From Psychrosphaera saromensis (GTDB lineage Bacteria; Pseudomonadota; Gammaproteobacteria; Enterobacterales; Alteromonadaceae), in NCBI RefSeq assembly GCF_002954545.1, contig NZ_MSCH01000003.1, positions 3,263,991 through 3,327,990 of the forward strand: a stretch of DNA of 64,000 bases, given 5' to 3'. The notes below the pieces were generated by a model. That model saw only the letters and a program-made list of their open reading frames with translations, made no database searches and was not told where the DNA came from. A program made the position numbers and the translations under genes. Below, piece after piece: positions 20,529 through 29,195 of this stretch; positions within the stretch are counted from its first letter, which is position 1; each line of letters starts with the position of its first letter.

Positions 20529-20946
20529 TATTTCACCCTGTATGAATTTATTTTTGTCAAAGTGTAGTTGCTATCAAAACAGATGTTACCACCTAACCTG
20601 ACAAATTATCACAGACACTTCTGGTCTGACCTGATATTAACCTCTCGATAATAACCATATCTATATAGAATTAAAACCAATATTTAATATAAGCTAGCGG
20701 AAAGATTTAATATTTTTACTTTCTGCACAATAAGTGGATACTATGCCCTAGTAACAGATATATTGTCGCAGCTAAATTTCATCTTAATTATTGTTAAATC
20801 AGACTCAACTGCTCAAATTGTAACCGATTGATTTTTAATCACTTGTTTTTCCTGTAGGGAACCTTATATAAGTTTAATTATCATAGGTATCGATTGAGTG
20901 ACAATTTATCGTTTAGTCACAAACATATAGCTCAGGAATGTAAAAC
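20529..20946. other. Divergent intergenic region, fadI / moxR
   Basis: A 418-bp AT-rich gap carrying the promoters of the fadIJ operon (reverse) and the moxR-bat operon (forward). Apart from the FadR-like site at 20619-20635 I see no ORF, RNA gene or strong hairpin. Confidence 0.6.
20619..20635. promoter_or_regulatory. FadR-like operator upstream of fadI
   Basis: TTCTGGTCTGACCTGAT closely matches the gammaproteobacterial FadR operator (core TGGTCnGACC, known from fad and fab promoters of enterobacteria and vibrios). It is placed 91-107 bp upstream of the fadI start, where binding could repress fadIJ until long-chain acyl-CoA accumulates. FadR itself is not in the window. Confidence 0.7.
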
Positions 20947-21903
20947 ATGTCAGTAACTCGTTTTAACCAATTAAAACAATATTTAGACTCACAAGTTATA
21001 GGTCAACCGGATTTTACCAAAGGCATTTTAGTCGCCCTACTCGCAGACGGACACTTATTAGTTGAAGGTCCTCCAGGTCTAGCTAAGACTCGTGCAATCA
21101 ATGCATTAGCCAATGGTTTGGAAGGCGACTTTCACCGAGTTCAGTTTACGCCTGATTTACTCCCTGCAGATTTAACCGGTACCGATATATACCGTCCAGA
21201 GACGGGTGAGTTTAAATTTGAAAGCGGCCCGTTATTTCATAACTTAGTATTAGCAGATGAAATAAACCGTGCCCCAGCAAAAGTACAATCGGCATTACTA
21301 GAAGCAATGGCAGAAAGACAAGTCACTGTTGGTAAAACCACTTATCAGTTACCTGAATTATTTTTAGTAATGGCCACACAGAACCCGCTTGAACAAGAAG
21401 GTACTTATCCATTACCTGAAGCCCAGCTTGACCGATTCTTAATGCATTTAAATGTAGATTACCCAGGCGCTGAAACAGAAATTGAAATCTTGCGTTTAAC
21501 TCGTGGTGAAGCATTACAACAACCGGTTGTGCAACCAGAGCCGCTAACTCAACAAGATATATTCAAAGCTCGTAAAGATATTCTTTCAATTCATCTGTCA
21601 TTAGAATTAGAACAATACCTAGTGCAATTGATCATCGCGACTCGTCAGCCTGAACTGTATGATGCCGATCTTAAAAAACACATTTCATTTGGTGCCTCCC
21701 CTCGTGCCACTATTGCCCTAGATAAATGTGCAAGAGCGACCGCATGGCTAGACGGACGTGACTTTGTTACACCAGATGATATTCAAACTGTTTACTTTAA
21801 CTGCTTACGCCATCGTATTTTATTAAGTTATGAAGCTGAAGCTGCAGGCATAACTGCAGATCAAATACTTAGCCGTATTTTAGAATTAGTTGCCGTACCG
21901 TAA
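20947..21903 (+). CDS. MoxR-family AAA+ ATPase
   Basis: A 318-residue MoxR ATPase, thought to act as a chaperone-like partner of von Willebrand A proteins encoded beside it. Walker A is GPPGLAKT at 41-48; Walker B is LVLADEINRA at about 100-109; sensor 1 is in LFLVMATQNPLEQEGTYPLPEAQLDRF, read here as separate ATQNP and LPEAQLDRF elements. It is first in a seven-gene run continuing with DUF58, DUF4381, BatA, BatB/C, BatD and GNAT genes. The DUF58 gene starts 30 bp after its stop. Confidence 0.92.
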   Translation: MSVTRFNQLKQYLDSQVIGQPDFTKGILVALLADGHLLVEGPPGLAKTRAINALANGLEGDFHRVQFTPDLLPADLTGTDIYRPETGEFKFESGPLFHNLVLADEINRAPAKVQSALLEAMAERQVTVGKTTYQLPELFLVMATQNPLEQEGTYPLPEAQLDRFLMHLNVDYPGAETEIEILRLTRGEALQQPVVQPEPLTQQDIFKARKDILSIHLSLELEQYLVQLIIATRQPELYDADLKKHISFGASPRATIALDKCARATAWLDGRDFVTPDDIQTVYFNCLRHRILLSYEAEAAGITADQILSRILELVAVP

Positions 21904-21933
21904 TAGACAGTAAAACAGGATATTAAATACGTT

Positions 21934-22905
21934 ATGACTGACTCTGCTGCGATACAGCGACAAACAGGCATGGACTGGCTTAACAGCCACCAAATCTCAG
22001 GTATTTCGATTAGTTTCGACGAATTGCTCATGTACAGAAACTTTACTCATTTGTTATCAAACAAACCAAACAGTAAAGTGAAGCATCAAATGTCTGGGCA
22101 ATATCTGGCTAAAACGAAAGGTCGAGGCATGGAGTTCGATGAAGCTCGCCATTACCAACCAGGTGATGACGTACGCACAATCGACTGGCGTGTAACAGCA
22201 CGTACTGGTAAAACCCATACAAAAATATTCAGAGAAGAAAAAGACCGACCGGTTTTTGTCTTTTGTGATTTATTACCGTCAATGCGATTTGGTAGTCAAT
22301 TACTATTTAAATCCGTACAAGCTTGTCATTTAAGCGCATTAATCGCTTGGGCTGCGAAAAAACGTGGCGATAAAATTGGAGGGTTAATTTTATCAGAGCA
22401 AGATTTATACGAAGTAAAACCAAGAAGCAGCCAACAAGCTGTTTTACATTGGTTAACCGCGCTTAAAAACAACAATAATGCATTACCAATGCAGCAAAAT
22501 ATATCCGTTAATGAAGTTGATAAACAAACCCAAGAGCAAAAGTTCATTGAAGCCTGTGCTCATTTAAGACGCGTAGCGCATCCGGGAAGTTTGGTTTATA
22601 TCATTAGCGATTTACAGCATTTGACCAATGACGCTTTGCAGCATTTATATCAACTGCAAAAGCATTGCGAAGTCGTTGCTTGTTGGATCAACGATCCGAT
22701 AGAGCAAACCTTACCAAAAGCAATGTCTGGTTTAATGCCTGTCACTAACGGCAATCAAACCAAAGTCGTTAATAACACAGCTCAATTAACTGACTATAAA
22801 CTAAAAGCTCAACAGCATTTTTTAACGAAAAAAAATACTCTAAAGGATCACAATATTAAATGGCTATCCATCTCAGCGGGTCAGCCTTTAAGTGAGCAAC
22901 TTTAA
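21934..22905 (+). CDS. DUF58 domain protein of the MoxR-Bat operon
   Basis: A 323-residue DUF58 protein with the family core KGRGMEFDEARHYQPGDD and RTIDWRVTARTGK, followed by a von Willebrand A-like C-terminal fold (VFVFCDLLPSM, YIISDLQHL). No membrane segment or signal peptide is seen, so it is probably cytoplasmic. DUF58 proteins accompany MoxR ATPases in nearly all such operons; the biochemical role is not established. Its stop is 2 bp before the DUF4381 start. Confidence 0.9.
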   Translation: MTDSAAIQRQTGMDWLNSHQISGISISFDELLMYRNFTHLLSNKPNSKVKHQMSGQYLAKTKGRGMEFDEARHYQPGDDVRTIDWRVTARTGKTHTKIFREEKDRPVFVFCDLLPSMRFGSQLLFKSVQACHLSALIAWAAKKRGDKIGGLILSEQDLYEVKPRSSQQAVLHWLTALKNNNNALPMQQNISVNEVDKQTQEQKFIEACAHLRRVAHPGSLVYIISDLQHLTNDALQHLYQLQKHCEVVACWINDPIEQTLPKAMSGLMPVTNGNQTKVVNNTAQLTDYKLKAQQHFLTKKNTLKDHNIKWLSISAGQPLSEQL

Positions 22906-22907
22906 CT

Positions 22908-23396
22908 ATGCAACCTGATTTACTTTCACAATTAAAAGATATTCAAACACCACAAAGTATTGGTAATTGGCCTTTAGCTTGGGGATGGTGGGTTATTATT
23001 GTTGTATGTTGCGTGTTAATAGCGATAGCAATAGTTGCAACCATCCTATTTCTACAAAAGCGTAAAGCAAAAAAACAAGCCTTAAAATTATTAAACGCAT
23101 TAGACCCAGAGCAAAATCCAATTCACACAGTACAGAGCATCAATAGCATATTAAAACGTGTTGTATTGGCTTACGGTGAACGTGAACAAGTTGCCAACCT
23201 CAATGGTGACAAATGGGCAACCTGGTTAAATAACAATAGCCATGACGATGTAACAATAGCACCGGAGTTTATGCTGCTAGCGTATCAAGCTAATTGTAGC
23301 TCGGTAGAAGCCGCTGAATACTTAAAACAGAGTAAAGCTTGGATAGATAAAAATTTACCGCTAAATGAGCGAAACAAAGGAGAACAAAATGTTTAG
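22908..23396 (+). CDS. DUF4381 membrane protein of the MoxR-Bat operon
   Basis: A 162-residue protein with one membrane helix (WWVIIVVCCVLIAIAIVATILF, about residues 27-48 in two overlapping hydrophobic runs) followed by a cytoplasmic helical domain with NSILKRVVLAYG and DKWATWLN, typical of DUF4381. The start follows the DUF58 stop by 2 bp, and the last 8 bp overlap the batA start, so the three genes are translationally coupled. Function is unknown beyond the operon association. Confidence 0.85.
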   Translation: MQPDLLSQLKDIQTPQSIGNWPLAWGWWVIIVVCCVLIAIAIVATILFLQKRKAKKQALKLLNALDPEQNPIHTVQSINSILKRVVLAYGEREQVANLNGDKWATWLNNNSHDDVTIAPEFMLLAYQANCSSVEAAEYLKQSKAWIDKNLPLNERNKGEQNV

Positions 23397-24411
23397 TTTT
23401 GCTTGGCCTTGGTTATTGCCGCTATTATTTGTGCCTTTTTTGATCCGTTTATTACCTGCAGTAAAAAAACAAGAATCGACGGCTCTTTTCCTACCTACCT
23501 TTGATTTTATTGGAACGCCAACTGAAACAAAAATACAAAGAGGATTCCCCTGGTTCGCCTTTCTTATTTGGGTTTCTCTGGTGGTTGCCGTGGCAAGGCC
23601 ACAATGGCTAGGCCAACCAATAACTATTCCACAAGAAGGTCGTGAGCTTATGCTGGCAGTGGATTTGTCTGGTTCTATGCAATATGAAGACATGATGATT
23701 GGCGACCACAGAGTAAATCGTCTGGTCATGCTTAAATATGTATTAAATGACTTTATTGATCGCCGTGTTGGCGACCGTTTAGGCTTGATCTTATTTGCCG
23801 ATACCGCGTATGTGCAAACGCCACTTACCTATGACCGAAAAACCGTACGTCAAATGTTAGACGAAGCGACACTTGGATTAGTTGGTGAAAAAACCGCAAT
23901 TGGCGATGCTCTTGGTTTAGCCGCAAAACGTTTTAATGAGAAAAAAGACTCAAACCGAATCCTTATATTACTTACCGACGGCCAAAATACAGCCGGAAAT
24001 ATCCAACCTAAAGAAGCGTTAGAAATTGCGGTTGCAGCCGGTGTTAAAGTTTACACTATAGGTGTTGGAGCGGATGAGATGTTTGTACGTAGCTTTTTTG
24101 GCAACCGTAAAGTAAACCCATCAGCCGACTTAGATGAAGCCTTGTTAACTGACATAGCTACCCAAACTGGTGGCAAATACTTTAGAGCAAGAGATACCCA
24201 AAGTTTACAACAAATTTATCAAATACTAGACGAGCTAGAACCAATTGAAGACTCGCCTATTCAACTTCGCCCTATGCAATCATTATTTTTCTGGCCGTTG
24301 AGTTTAGCGTTACTCTTGTCTGTATTCGCTATTTTGTTTCCGCTTATTCAACGTGTTTTTGAGTCTAGTGGTTTACAGCAAAAACTTACTTCACCAAGAC
24401 GTAGGAGTTAA
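23389..24411 (+). CDS. batA: BatA-like von Willebrand factor A membrane protein
   Basis: A 340-residue inner-membrane protein. Hydrophobic segments occur at about 5-25 and 55-70, and one near the C-terminus (FFWPLSLALLLSVFAILFPL). The VWA domain has an intact MIDAS start VDLSGSM with D92, S94 and S96. The ATG at 23389 is chosen over an in-frame upstream ATG because AAAGGAG sits 6 bp before it. Named after the Bacteroides aerotolerance proteins; in Proteobacteria these operons have been linked to oxidative and envelope stress, but the role here is inferred. Confidence 0.88.
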   Translation: MFSFAWPWLLPLLFVPFLIRLLPAVKKQESTALFLPTFDFIGTPTETKIQRGFPWFAFLIWVSLVVAVARPQWLGQPITIPQEGRELMLAVDLSGSMQYEDMMIGDHRVNRLVMLKYVLNDFIDRRVGDRLGLILFADTAYVQTPLTYDRKTVRQMLDEATLGLVGEKTAIGDALGLAAKRFNEKKDSNRILILLTDGQNTAGNIQPKEALEIAVAAGVKVYTIGVGADEMFVRSFFGNRKVNPSADLDEALLTDIATQTGGKYFRARDTQSLQQIYQILDELEPIEDSPIQLRPMQSLFFWPLSLALLLSVFAILFPLIQRVFESSGLQQKLTSPRRRS

Positions 24412-24417
24412 TTGACC

Positions 24418-26481
24418 ATGACTGATTTTTTAGCTCAGTTTTCACAATTTCATTTTTTAAGACCCAATTGGTTTTGGGTCATTATTCCTTTGCTTATAAT
24501 TTGGTTGTTAAAGCTAAAGATGGTCAAAACAACACAATGGCATCAAGTGATCCCACCTCATTTAGCCAATGCGATGTTAGGCAGTAATAAAGAAAATACG
24601 GTGAAACAAAAAACCTTATTATTACCATTAATTTGGCTATTAACTATTTTCACTTTAGCCGGCCCTACCTGGCAGAAAATAGAAAAACCAGTATTTCAAA
24701 TAAAACGGGCAAGTGTCATCGTACTAGATATGTCTATGTCTATGCGTGCGACCGATATCAAACCGAATCGACTATCAAAAGCACGATATAAAGCCATGGA
24801 TTTAGCAAATGCCATTACCGACGGTGAAGTCGCACTTGTTGCGTATGCTGGTGCGGCCTTTACTATTTCACCATTAACACCCGACACTCGAAATATAACG
24901 GCGTTAATTCCAAGTTTGAAACCAGAGATAATGCCAGTCCAAGGTAGTTATCCGCTGGAAGGTTTAAATAAAGCAACCGACCTTCTGAAACAAGCAGGTT
25001 ACCTAACCGGTGATATATATTGGATCACCGACGGTGTTGAAAAAACTGACCTATCTGACTTAACAACATTTTCACAGAAAACACCTTATCGAATAAATAT
25101 AATGACCGTTGGTACTCCACAAGGTGCACCAATTAAAATGTTGGATAATAGTTTATTAAAAGATCATTTAGGCAGCATAGTGATCCCACAACTTAATAAC
25201 CGAGATTTAATGACTTTCAGTAATATAAGTAATGGTGTTTTTGTTAATACCACGGCCACAGATGCTGACATTAAAACCTTATTAGCGGCTAACGTTACTC
25301 GCCCTAGAGAACAAGCGGATACTGAAGAAGGCGAAAGCCAAGACAGTAACTCGTTAACCGGTGATGACTGGCAAGAATTTGGGCCTTATATTTTGTTATT
25401 TATTTTACCTCTAGTGTTAGTGTTTTTCCGCAAAGGCGCGACTATCTTAATGATGTTGGTTTTACCATTTTGTTTCACACCTAAAAACGTAATGGCCGCT
25501 GATGCTCAACCAACTGACCAAGCTCAAGCTGAACAGTCACAACAACAAAATACAGCGCCATCTTGGTCTGATTATGTGTTTAAAACTAAAGACCAGGTAG
25601 GTGCTGAGCATTTTGCTAATGAAGAATACGAACAAGCGTTGACGTCTTTTGAGAGTTCACAATGGAAAGGCTCGTCGGCATACAAAGCCGGTGATTTTGA
25701 AACTGCATTGAACAACTTTCAGCTAGACAACTCAGCGTTAGGTTTATATAACCAAGGTAATGCATTAGCTAATTTAGGCAAATTAGATGAAGCCATTGAA
25801 GCTTATGACAAGTCCCTTAAAATTGAACCAGACAATCAAAATACGATTGCCAACAAGGCGCTTTTAGAGCAGATGAAGCAGCAACAAGATCAGCAAAAGC
25901 AAGATGATGGCGACAAGCAAGATCAAGACAGCGAAAAAGATAAGAGTAAACAGGATAGCGAGCAAGAAGGCGAACAAGAATCTGAGCAAGAAAAGCAAGA
26001 CAGCTCTGAAAAAGATGACTCTGATCAGGACAGCTCGAAATCAGATAGCTCTGATAAAAATAGCTCTGATAAAAATAGCTCTGATAAAAATAGCTCTGAT
26101 AAAGACAGCTCAGATTCAAAAGAGTCTCAATCCGATAATCAATCAGAGCCTCAACCGTCTGACTCAGAAAATCAGAAAACGCCAGAACAGCAGTCAGAGC
26201 AAAAATCTCCTGAACAAGATGCTGCAGAGCAAGAAAGCAAAGCCAGTGAAGCTCAAGCCCAAAGCGAAAAAAATCAAGATGATACATCAGAAGAAAAACT
26301 AAGTGCTGCCCAGTTAAATCAGCAAGAAATTGACGAACAAGAACAACAGCAAAAAATTGAGCAACTGTTACGAAAAGTATCTGATGATCCAGCAACCTTA
26401 TTAAGAAATAAAATGATCTTAGAAAGCAGAAAACGCGAACATTCTTCACGTCCACCAGCAGGAGCAACTAAATCATGGTAG
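24418..26481 (+). CDS. BatB-BatC fusion: VWA domain plus TPR and acidic low-complexity tail
   Basis: A 687-residue protein joining what are often two genes. The N-terminal half has two membrane segments and a VWA domain with VLDMSMSM (D-x-S-x-S MIDAS). A third helix near 325-340 and a signal-like stretch precede a TPR region (YNQGNALANLGKLDEAIEAY and neighbours). The tail of roughly 170 residues is almost pure Q, D, E, S and K and includes a tandem NSSDK repeat. The ATG at 24418 is preferred to a TTG 6 bp earlier because TAGGAG lies 10 bp upstream. The stop overlaps the batD start. Confidence 0.85.
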   Translation: MTDFLAQFSQFHFLRPNWFWVIIPLLIIWLLKLKMVKTTQWHQVIPPHLANAMLGSNKENTVKQKTLLLPLIWLLTIFTLAGPTWQKIEKPVFQIKRASVIVLDMSMSMRATDIKPNRLSKARYKAMDLANAITDGEVALVAYAGAAFTISPLTPDTRNITALIPSLKPEIMPVQGSYPLEGLNKATDLLKQAGYLTGDIYWITDGVEKTDLSDLTTFSQKTPYRINIMTVGTPQGAPIKMLDNSLLKDHLGSIVIPQLNNRDLMTFSNISNGVFVNTTATDADIKTLLAANVTRPREQADTEEGESQDSNSLTGDDWQEFGPYILLFILPLVLVFFRKGATILMMLVLPFCFTPKNVMAADAQPTDQAQAEQSQQQNTAPSWSDYVFKTKDQVGAEHFANEEYEQALTSFESSQWKGSSAYKAGDFETALNNFQLDNSALGLYNQGNALANLGKLDEAIEAYDKSLKIEPDNQNTIANKALLEQMKQQQDQQKQDDGDKQDQDSEKDKSKQDSEQEGEQESEQEKQDSSEKDDSDQDSSKSDSSDKNSSDKNSSDKNSSDKDSSDSKESQSDNQSEPQPSDSENQKTPEQQSEQKSPEQDAAEQESKASEAQAQSEKNQDDTSEEKLSAAQLNQQEIDEQEQQQKIEQLLRKVSDDPATLLRNKMILESRKREHSSRPPAGATKSW
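26041..26115 (+). repeat. 15-bp in-frame tandem repeat in the batB/C gene
   Basis: Three perfect copies of AAAAATAGCTCTGAT span 26056-26100, flanked by degenerate copies at 26041-26055 and 26101-26115. Each unit encodes NSSDK. Because the unit is a multiple of three, copy-number change would alter tail length without a frameshift. Confidence 0.9.
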
Positions 26482-28280
26482 TTCCTTTTCAATCAAAAAT
26501 AACAAACAAGCCAAGAACCAGTATGCAATTGACAAGAACGCAGATCTTCACCCGTTTTTCAGCCACTATTTTGCTATTGATATCTTCTGTTGTGCAAGCC
26601 ACAACAGAGGTTAAAGTTAGCGTTGATAGAAACCCAGTAATGATCAATGAATCCTTTGTACTAGAGATAGTTGCAAACGACTCTTTAGACCCTAGCGCTT
26701 TCGATTTATCACAACTTAGTCAAACAGGCTTAGTTATTGGCCGTACGGCAACTAGTTCACAAACAAAAATCATCAACGGCAACATTGCAAAAACCACGCG
26801 TTGGAATGTGGTGTTATTAGCCCGAAAAACGGGTTCATTCAAAATTCCGTCATTGAGAATAGACAGTATCTACAGTAAACCGTTAACGGTATCAGTGGTC
26901 GAGTCTAATACTGGCGCTGCATCAAACAGCAAAACAATATTTGTTAAAAATAACATTGAACAAACTAATTTATATTTACAGCAAACGGTAAAATTAGTAA
27001 CAAAGTTGTATTTAGCTCCTAGTGTCGATTTACAAAATGGTAGTTTAAGTGACCCAACGTTAGAGGGGGCTTATATAAAACAACACGGTAAAGACAAAGA
27101 CGCCAGTGAAATAATCATGGGGGTACGTTACCGGGTTATTGAGCGTATTTATTCGGTAACGCCACAATCTAGCGGCACTTTCACCATTACATCGCCCGCC
27201 TTTAATGGTGAGATAGGAACGGGACAACGCCGTTCTAGTTTTAGTAATTTTGGCGGTACTAAGCCGGTAACAAGCGTCGGTAATGACATTAAAATAAAGG
27301 TCACCTCTATTCCAGAAAAGTACTCAGGACCTTGGTTACCAAGCGACCTTGTGATGCTTAACGAAGAGTGGCAACCAGAACAAGACACCTATGAAATAGG
27401 CGAGCCAATTACCAGAACATTTACTTTACTGGCTCTGAACGTTAATGAAGAACAATTACCAGAAGTGGTAGGCAATTACCCAGATTCATTTAAAACCTAC
27501 CCAGACCAGTCTGAGTCACATTCTGAAGTACGTTCTAACGCCATTGTGTCGCAAAGAGTTAGCACTGAGGCAATAGTGGCTACAAAAGTAGGAACATTCG
27601 AACTGCCTGCGGTTACTGTAAATTGGTTTAATACCAAAACAAAACGTCAAGATGTAGCAACTATCCCAGCGAAGAAAATCACTATAGTACCGTCAAGCAA
27701 TTCACAGTCGTCTGCCCCTATGACCAATTTACAAATGCCAATTCTTGAGTCATCAAGTCTGAATGATCAAAACTGCGTGGCATCAAATAGCCAAGATGAT
27801 CCTAATGACACAACGCAAGATGGTAATAATAGTTACTCATCACCGTTAATGTGGGCGGGCTGGATTTTATGGATACTAACCAGTTTGGCTTGGTTCATCG
27901 TTAATAAACGCTCTGGTAAATCAACAGGCGGAATGAATAAGCAAACTAAGCTAAATACTAAATTGCATAAAAGTAACGAACAAAGCACGTTTAATAAGTC
28001 AGTGTTAAAACAAGCTTGTATTAACAATGATGCACATCTTGTACGCGACGAGTTACTAAAATGGGCTAAAGCTGAATTTACTCAACCAGTATTGACCTTA
28101 ACAGCGTTAATTCCGTTGGTGAATTTAGAGTTACAACAACAAATTTCGTTGTTAAATAGCAGCCAATATTCACAACAAAGTGCATCCTGGGCTGGTAAAG
28201 AACTATGGAATGCATTCAAGCTATTTCATTCCAGCAGTAACACAACCACGTCAAATGACTTACCACCATTGAATGGATAA
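26475..28280 (+). CDS. batD: BatD-like exported membrane protein
   Basis: A 601-residue protein of the BatD family (oxygen tolerance). A signal peptide lies around 17-42 (RFSATILLLISSVVQA), followed by a large beta-rich periplasmic region starting TEVKVSVDRNPVMINESF, the usual BatD opening. A membrane helix near 455-475 (WAGWILWILTSLAWFIV) leads to a cytoplasmic tail. The ATG at 26475 overlaps the previous stop and has AGGAG upstream; the ATG at 26523 would put the signal peptide at the very N-terminus and is a possible alternative. Confidence 0.85.
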   Translation: MVVPFQSKITNKPRTSMQLTRTQIFTRFSATILLLISSVVQATTEVKVSVDRNPVMINESFVLEIVANDSLDPSAFDLSQLSQTGLVIGRTATSSQTKIINGNIAKTTRWNVVLLARKTGSFKIPSLRIDSIYSKPLTVSVVESNTGAASNSKTIFVKNNIEQTNLYLQQTVKLVTKLYLAPSVDLQNGSLSDPTLEGAYIKQHGKDKDASEIIMGVRYRVIERIYSVTPQSSGTFTITSPAFNGEIGTGQRRSSFSNFGGTKPVTSVGNDIKIKVTSIPEKYSGPWLPSDLVMLNEEWQPEQDTYEIGEPITRTFTLLALNVNEEQLPEVVGNYPDSFKTYPDQSESHSEVRSNAIVSQRVSTEAIVATKVGTFELPAVTVNWFNTKTKRQDVATIPAKKITIVPSSNSQSSAPMTNLQMPILESSSLNDQNCVASNSQDDPNDTTQDGNNSYSSPLMWAGWILWILTSLAWFIVNKRSGKSTGGMNKQTKLNTKLHKSNEQSTFNKSVLKQACINNDAHLVRDELLKWAKAEFTQPVLTLTALIPLVNLELQQQISLLNSSQYSQQSASWAGKELWNAFKLFHSSSNTTTSNDLPPLNG

Positions 28281-28292
28281 ACTTGGTTATAA

Positions 28293-28907
28293 ATGAGCTT
28301 TATGATGAATAGCAAAAATAATAACTGGCTAGTTGAAACGACATTAACCAGCGAATTAGTTGACTTAATACCTTTGCGTAAAGATCACGCAAAGGCATTA
28401 GTTGCTGCTGCATCGGATGGCGAATTATGGAATTTATGGTTTACTGGTGTCCCAAGTGCTGAAACGGTTGATGCTTATATTGAAAAAGCATTACAGCAAC
28501 AACAAGAAGGCAGCTCTTTACCTTTTGTGGTGTTAGATAAAGCAACTAAAACCATACTAGGTTGCACTCGTATTTGTAATGCAGACTCACAGCATAAACG
28601 AGTTGAAATTGGCTATACATGGTACGCCAAGCGGGTACAAAGAACCACAGTTAACAGTCAATGTAAGTTGTTGTTATTACAGTTTGCATTTGAACAATTA
28701 GGTTGTATTGCGGTGGAATTTAGAACGCACTGGCATAACATGAAATCAAGAGCCGCTATCGCACGTCTAGGCGCTAAGCAAGATGCGGTCTTACGTAATC
28801 ATCAAATTGGTTTAGATGGCACAATTAGAGACACAGTTGTATTCTCAATTATTCAATCCGAATGGCCTGCAGTAAAACAGTCTTTATCATTTATAATCAA
28901 AGATTAA
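28293..28907 (+). CDS. GNAT-family N-acetyltransferase, RimJ/RimL type
   Basis: A 204-residue acetyltransferase. The features LVDLIPLRKDHAKALVAAA, VEIGYTWYAKRVQRT and CIAVEFRTHWHNMKSRAAIARLG, in shortened form EFRTHW and NMKSRAAIARLG, match the RimL-like branch (acetyl-CoA loop and substrate strand). It begins 12 bp after batD, so it may be the last gene of the bat operon. Such enzymes acetylate protein N-termini, amino acids or small molecules; the substrate cannot be told from sequence. Confidence 0.83.
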   Translation: MSFMMNSKNNNWLVETTLTSELVDLIPLRKDHAKALVAAASDGELWNLWFTGVPSAETVDAYIEKALQQQQEGSSLPFVVLDKATKTILGCTRICNADSQHKRVEIGYTWYAKRVQRTTVNSQCKLLLLQFAFEQLGCIAVEFRTHWHNMKSRAAIARLGAKQDAVLRNHQIGLDGTIRDTVVFSIIQSEWPAVKQSLSFIIKD

Positions 28908-28913
28908 CCTAAC

Positions 28914-28962
28914 AAAACCAGCCTATCTCTATTTTTACCATTATGCTTTTTATGCTGGTTTT
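28914..28962 (+). terminator. Weak hairpin after the GNAT gene
   Basis: A 9-bp stem AAAACCAGC / GCTGGTTTT encloses a 31-nt loop and ends in a short T-run. It sits just after the GNAT stop and could end the bat transcript, but the long loop makes it a weak candidate. Confidence 0.35.
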
Positions 28963-29034
28963 ATGCATTTAAATTAGATTCTTTACTCAAATAAGTGATT
29001 GACTTTAAATCCAAACAAAAATAGATTAGGTCGC

Positions 29035-29103
29035 ATGAAACCGATTAAATTCTTTTTAACTTTTACATTTATGCACTTTTCTCTATTTACGTCATGTGAA
29101 TAG
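29035..29103 (+). CDS. pheL: Phenylalanine-rich leader peptide of pheA
   Basis: A 22-residue ORF, MKPIKFFLTFTFMHFSLFTSCE in two pieces MKPIKFFLTFTF and MHFSLFTSCE, with six Phe codons. It resembles the E. coli PheL leader ([15 protein letters not shown]) in its N-terminal MK-x-I-x-FF pattern. TTAGG lies just upstream of the ATG. It is followed by competing hairpins and then pheA. Ribosome stalling at Phe codons when charged tRNA-Phe is scarce would favour the antiterminator. Confidence 0.88.
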   Translation: MKPIKFFLTFTFMHFSLFTSCE

Positions 29104-29167
29104 GAAGGTGGATTTGGTGTGCTAAAAAGAAACCAATTCTAAAACCTTCCATACGGAAGGTTTTTTT
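29103..29167 (+). promoter_or_regulatory. pheA transcription attenuator
   Basis: Terminator: AACCTTCC (29143-29150), loop ATAC, GGAAGGTT and a run of seven T to 29167. Antiterminator: GGAAGGT at 29103-29109, overlapping the leader stop, can pair with ACCTTCC at 29144-29150, helped by TTTGGT with ACCAA. The two structures are mutually exclusive, the classic attenuation design. Confidence 0.88.
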
Positions 29168-29195
29168 ATGCAAGTTAAATGACTAAGGCTAACAA

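Noticed and set aside
25817-26467. Long reverse-strand ORF with repeated YQSYF units inside the batB/C gene
   Set aside because: It is the antisense image of the low-complexity tail and its 15-bp repeat; the forward frame is clearly coding, with MIDAS and TPR motifs in frame.
29001-29029. TTGACT-17 bp-TAGATT as the pheA promoter
   Set aside because: Spacing is ideal, but transcription would start at about the pheL ATG, leaving no ribosome binding site for the leader peptide. The real promoter is probably upstream.
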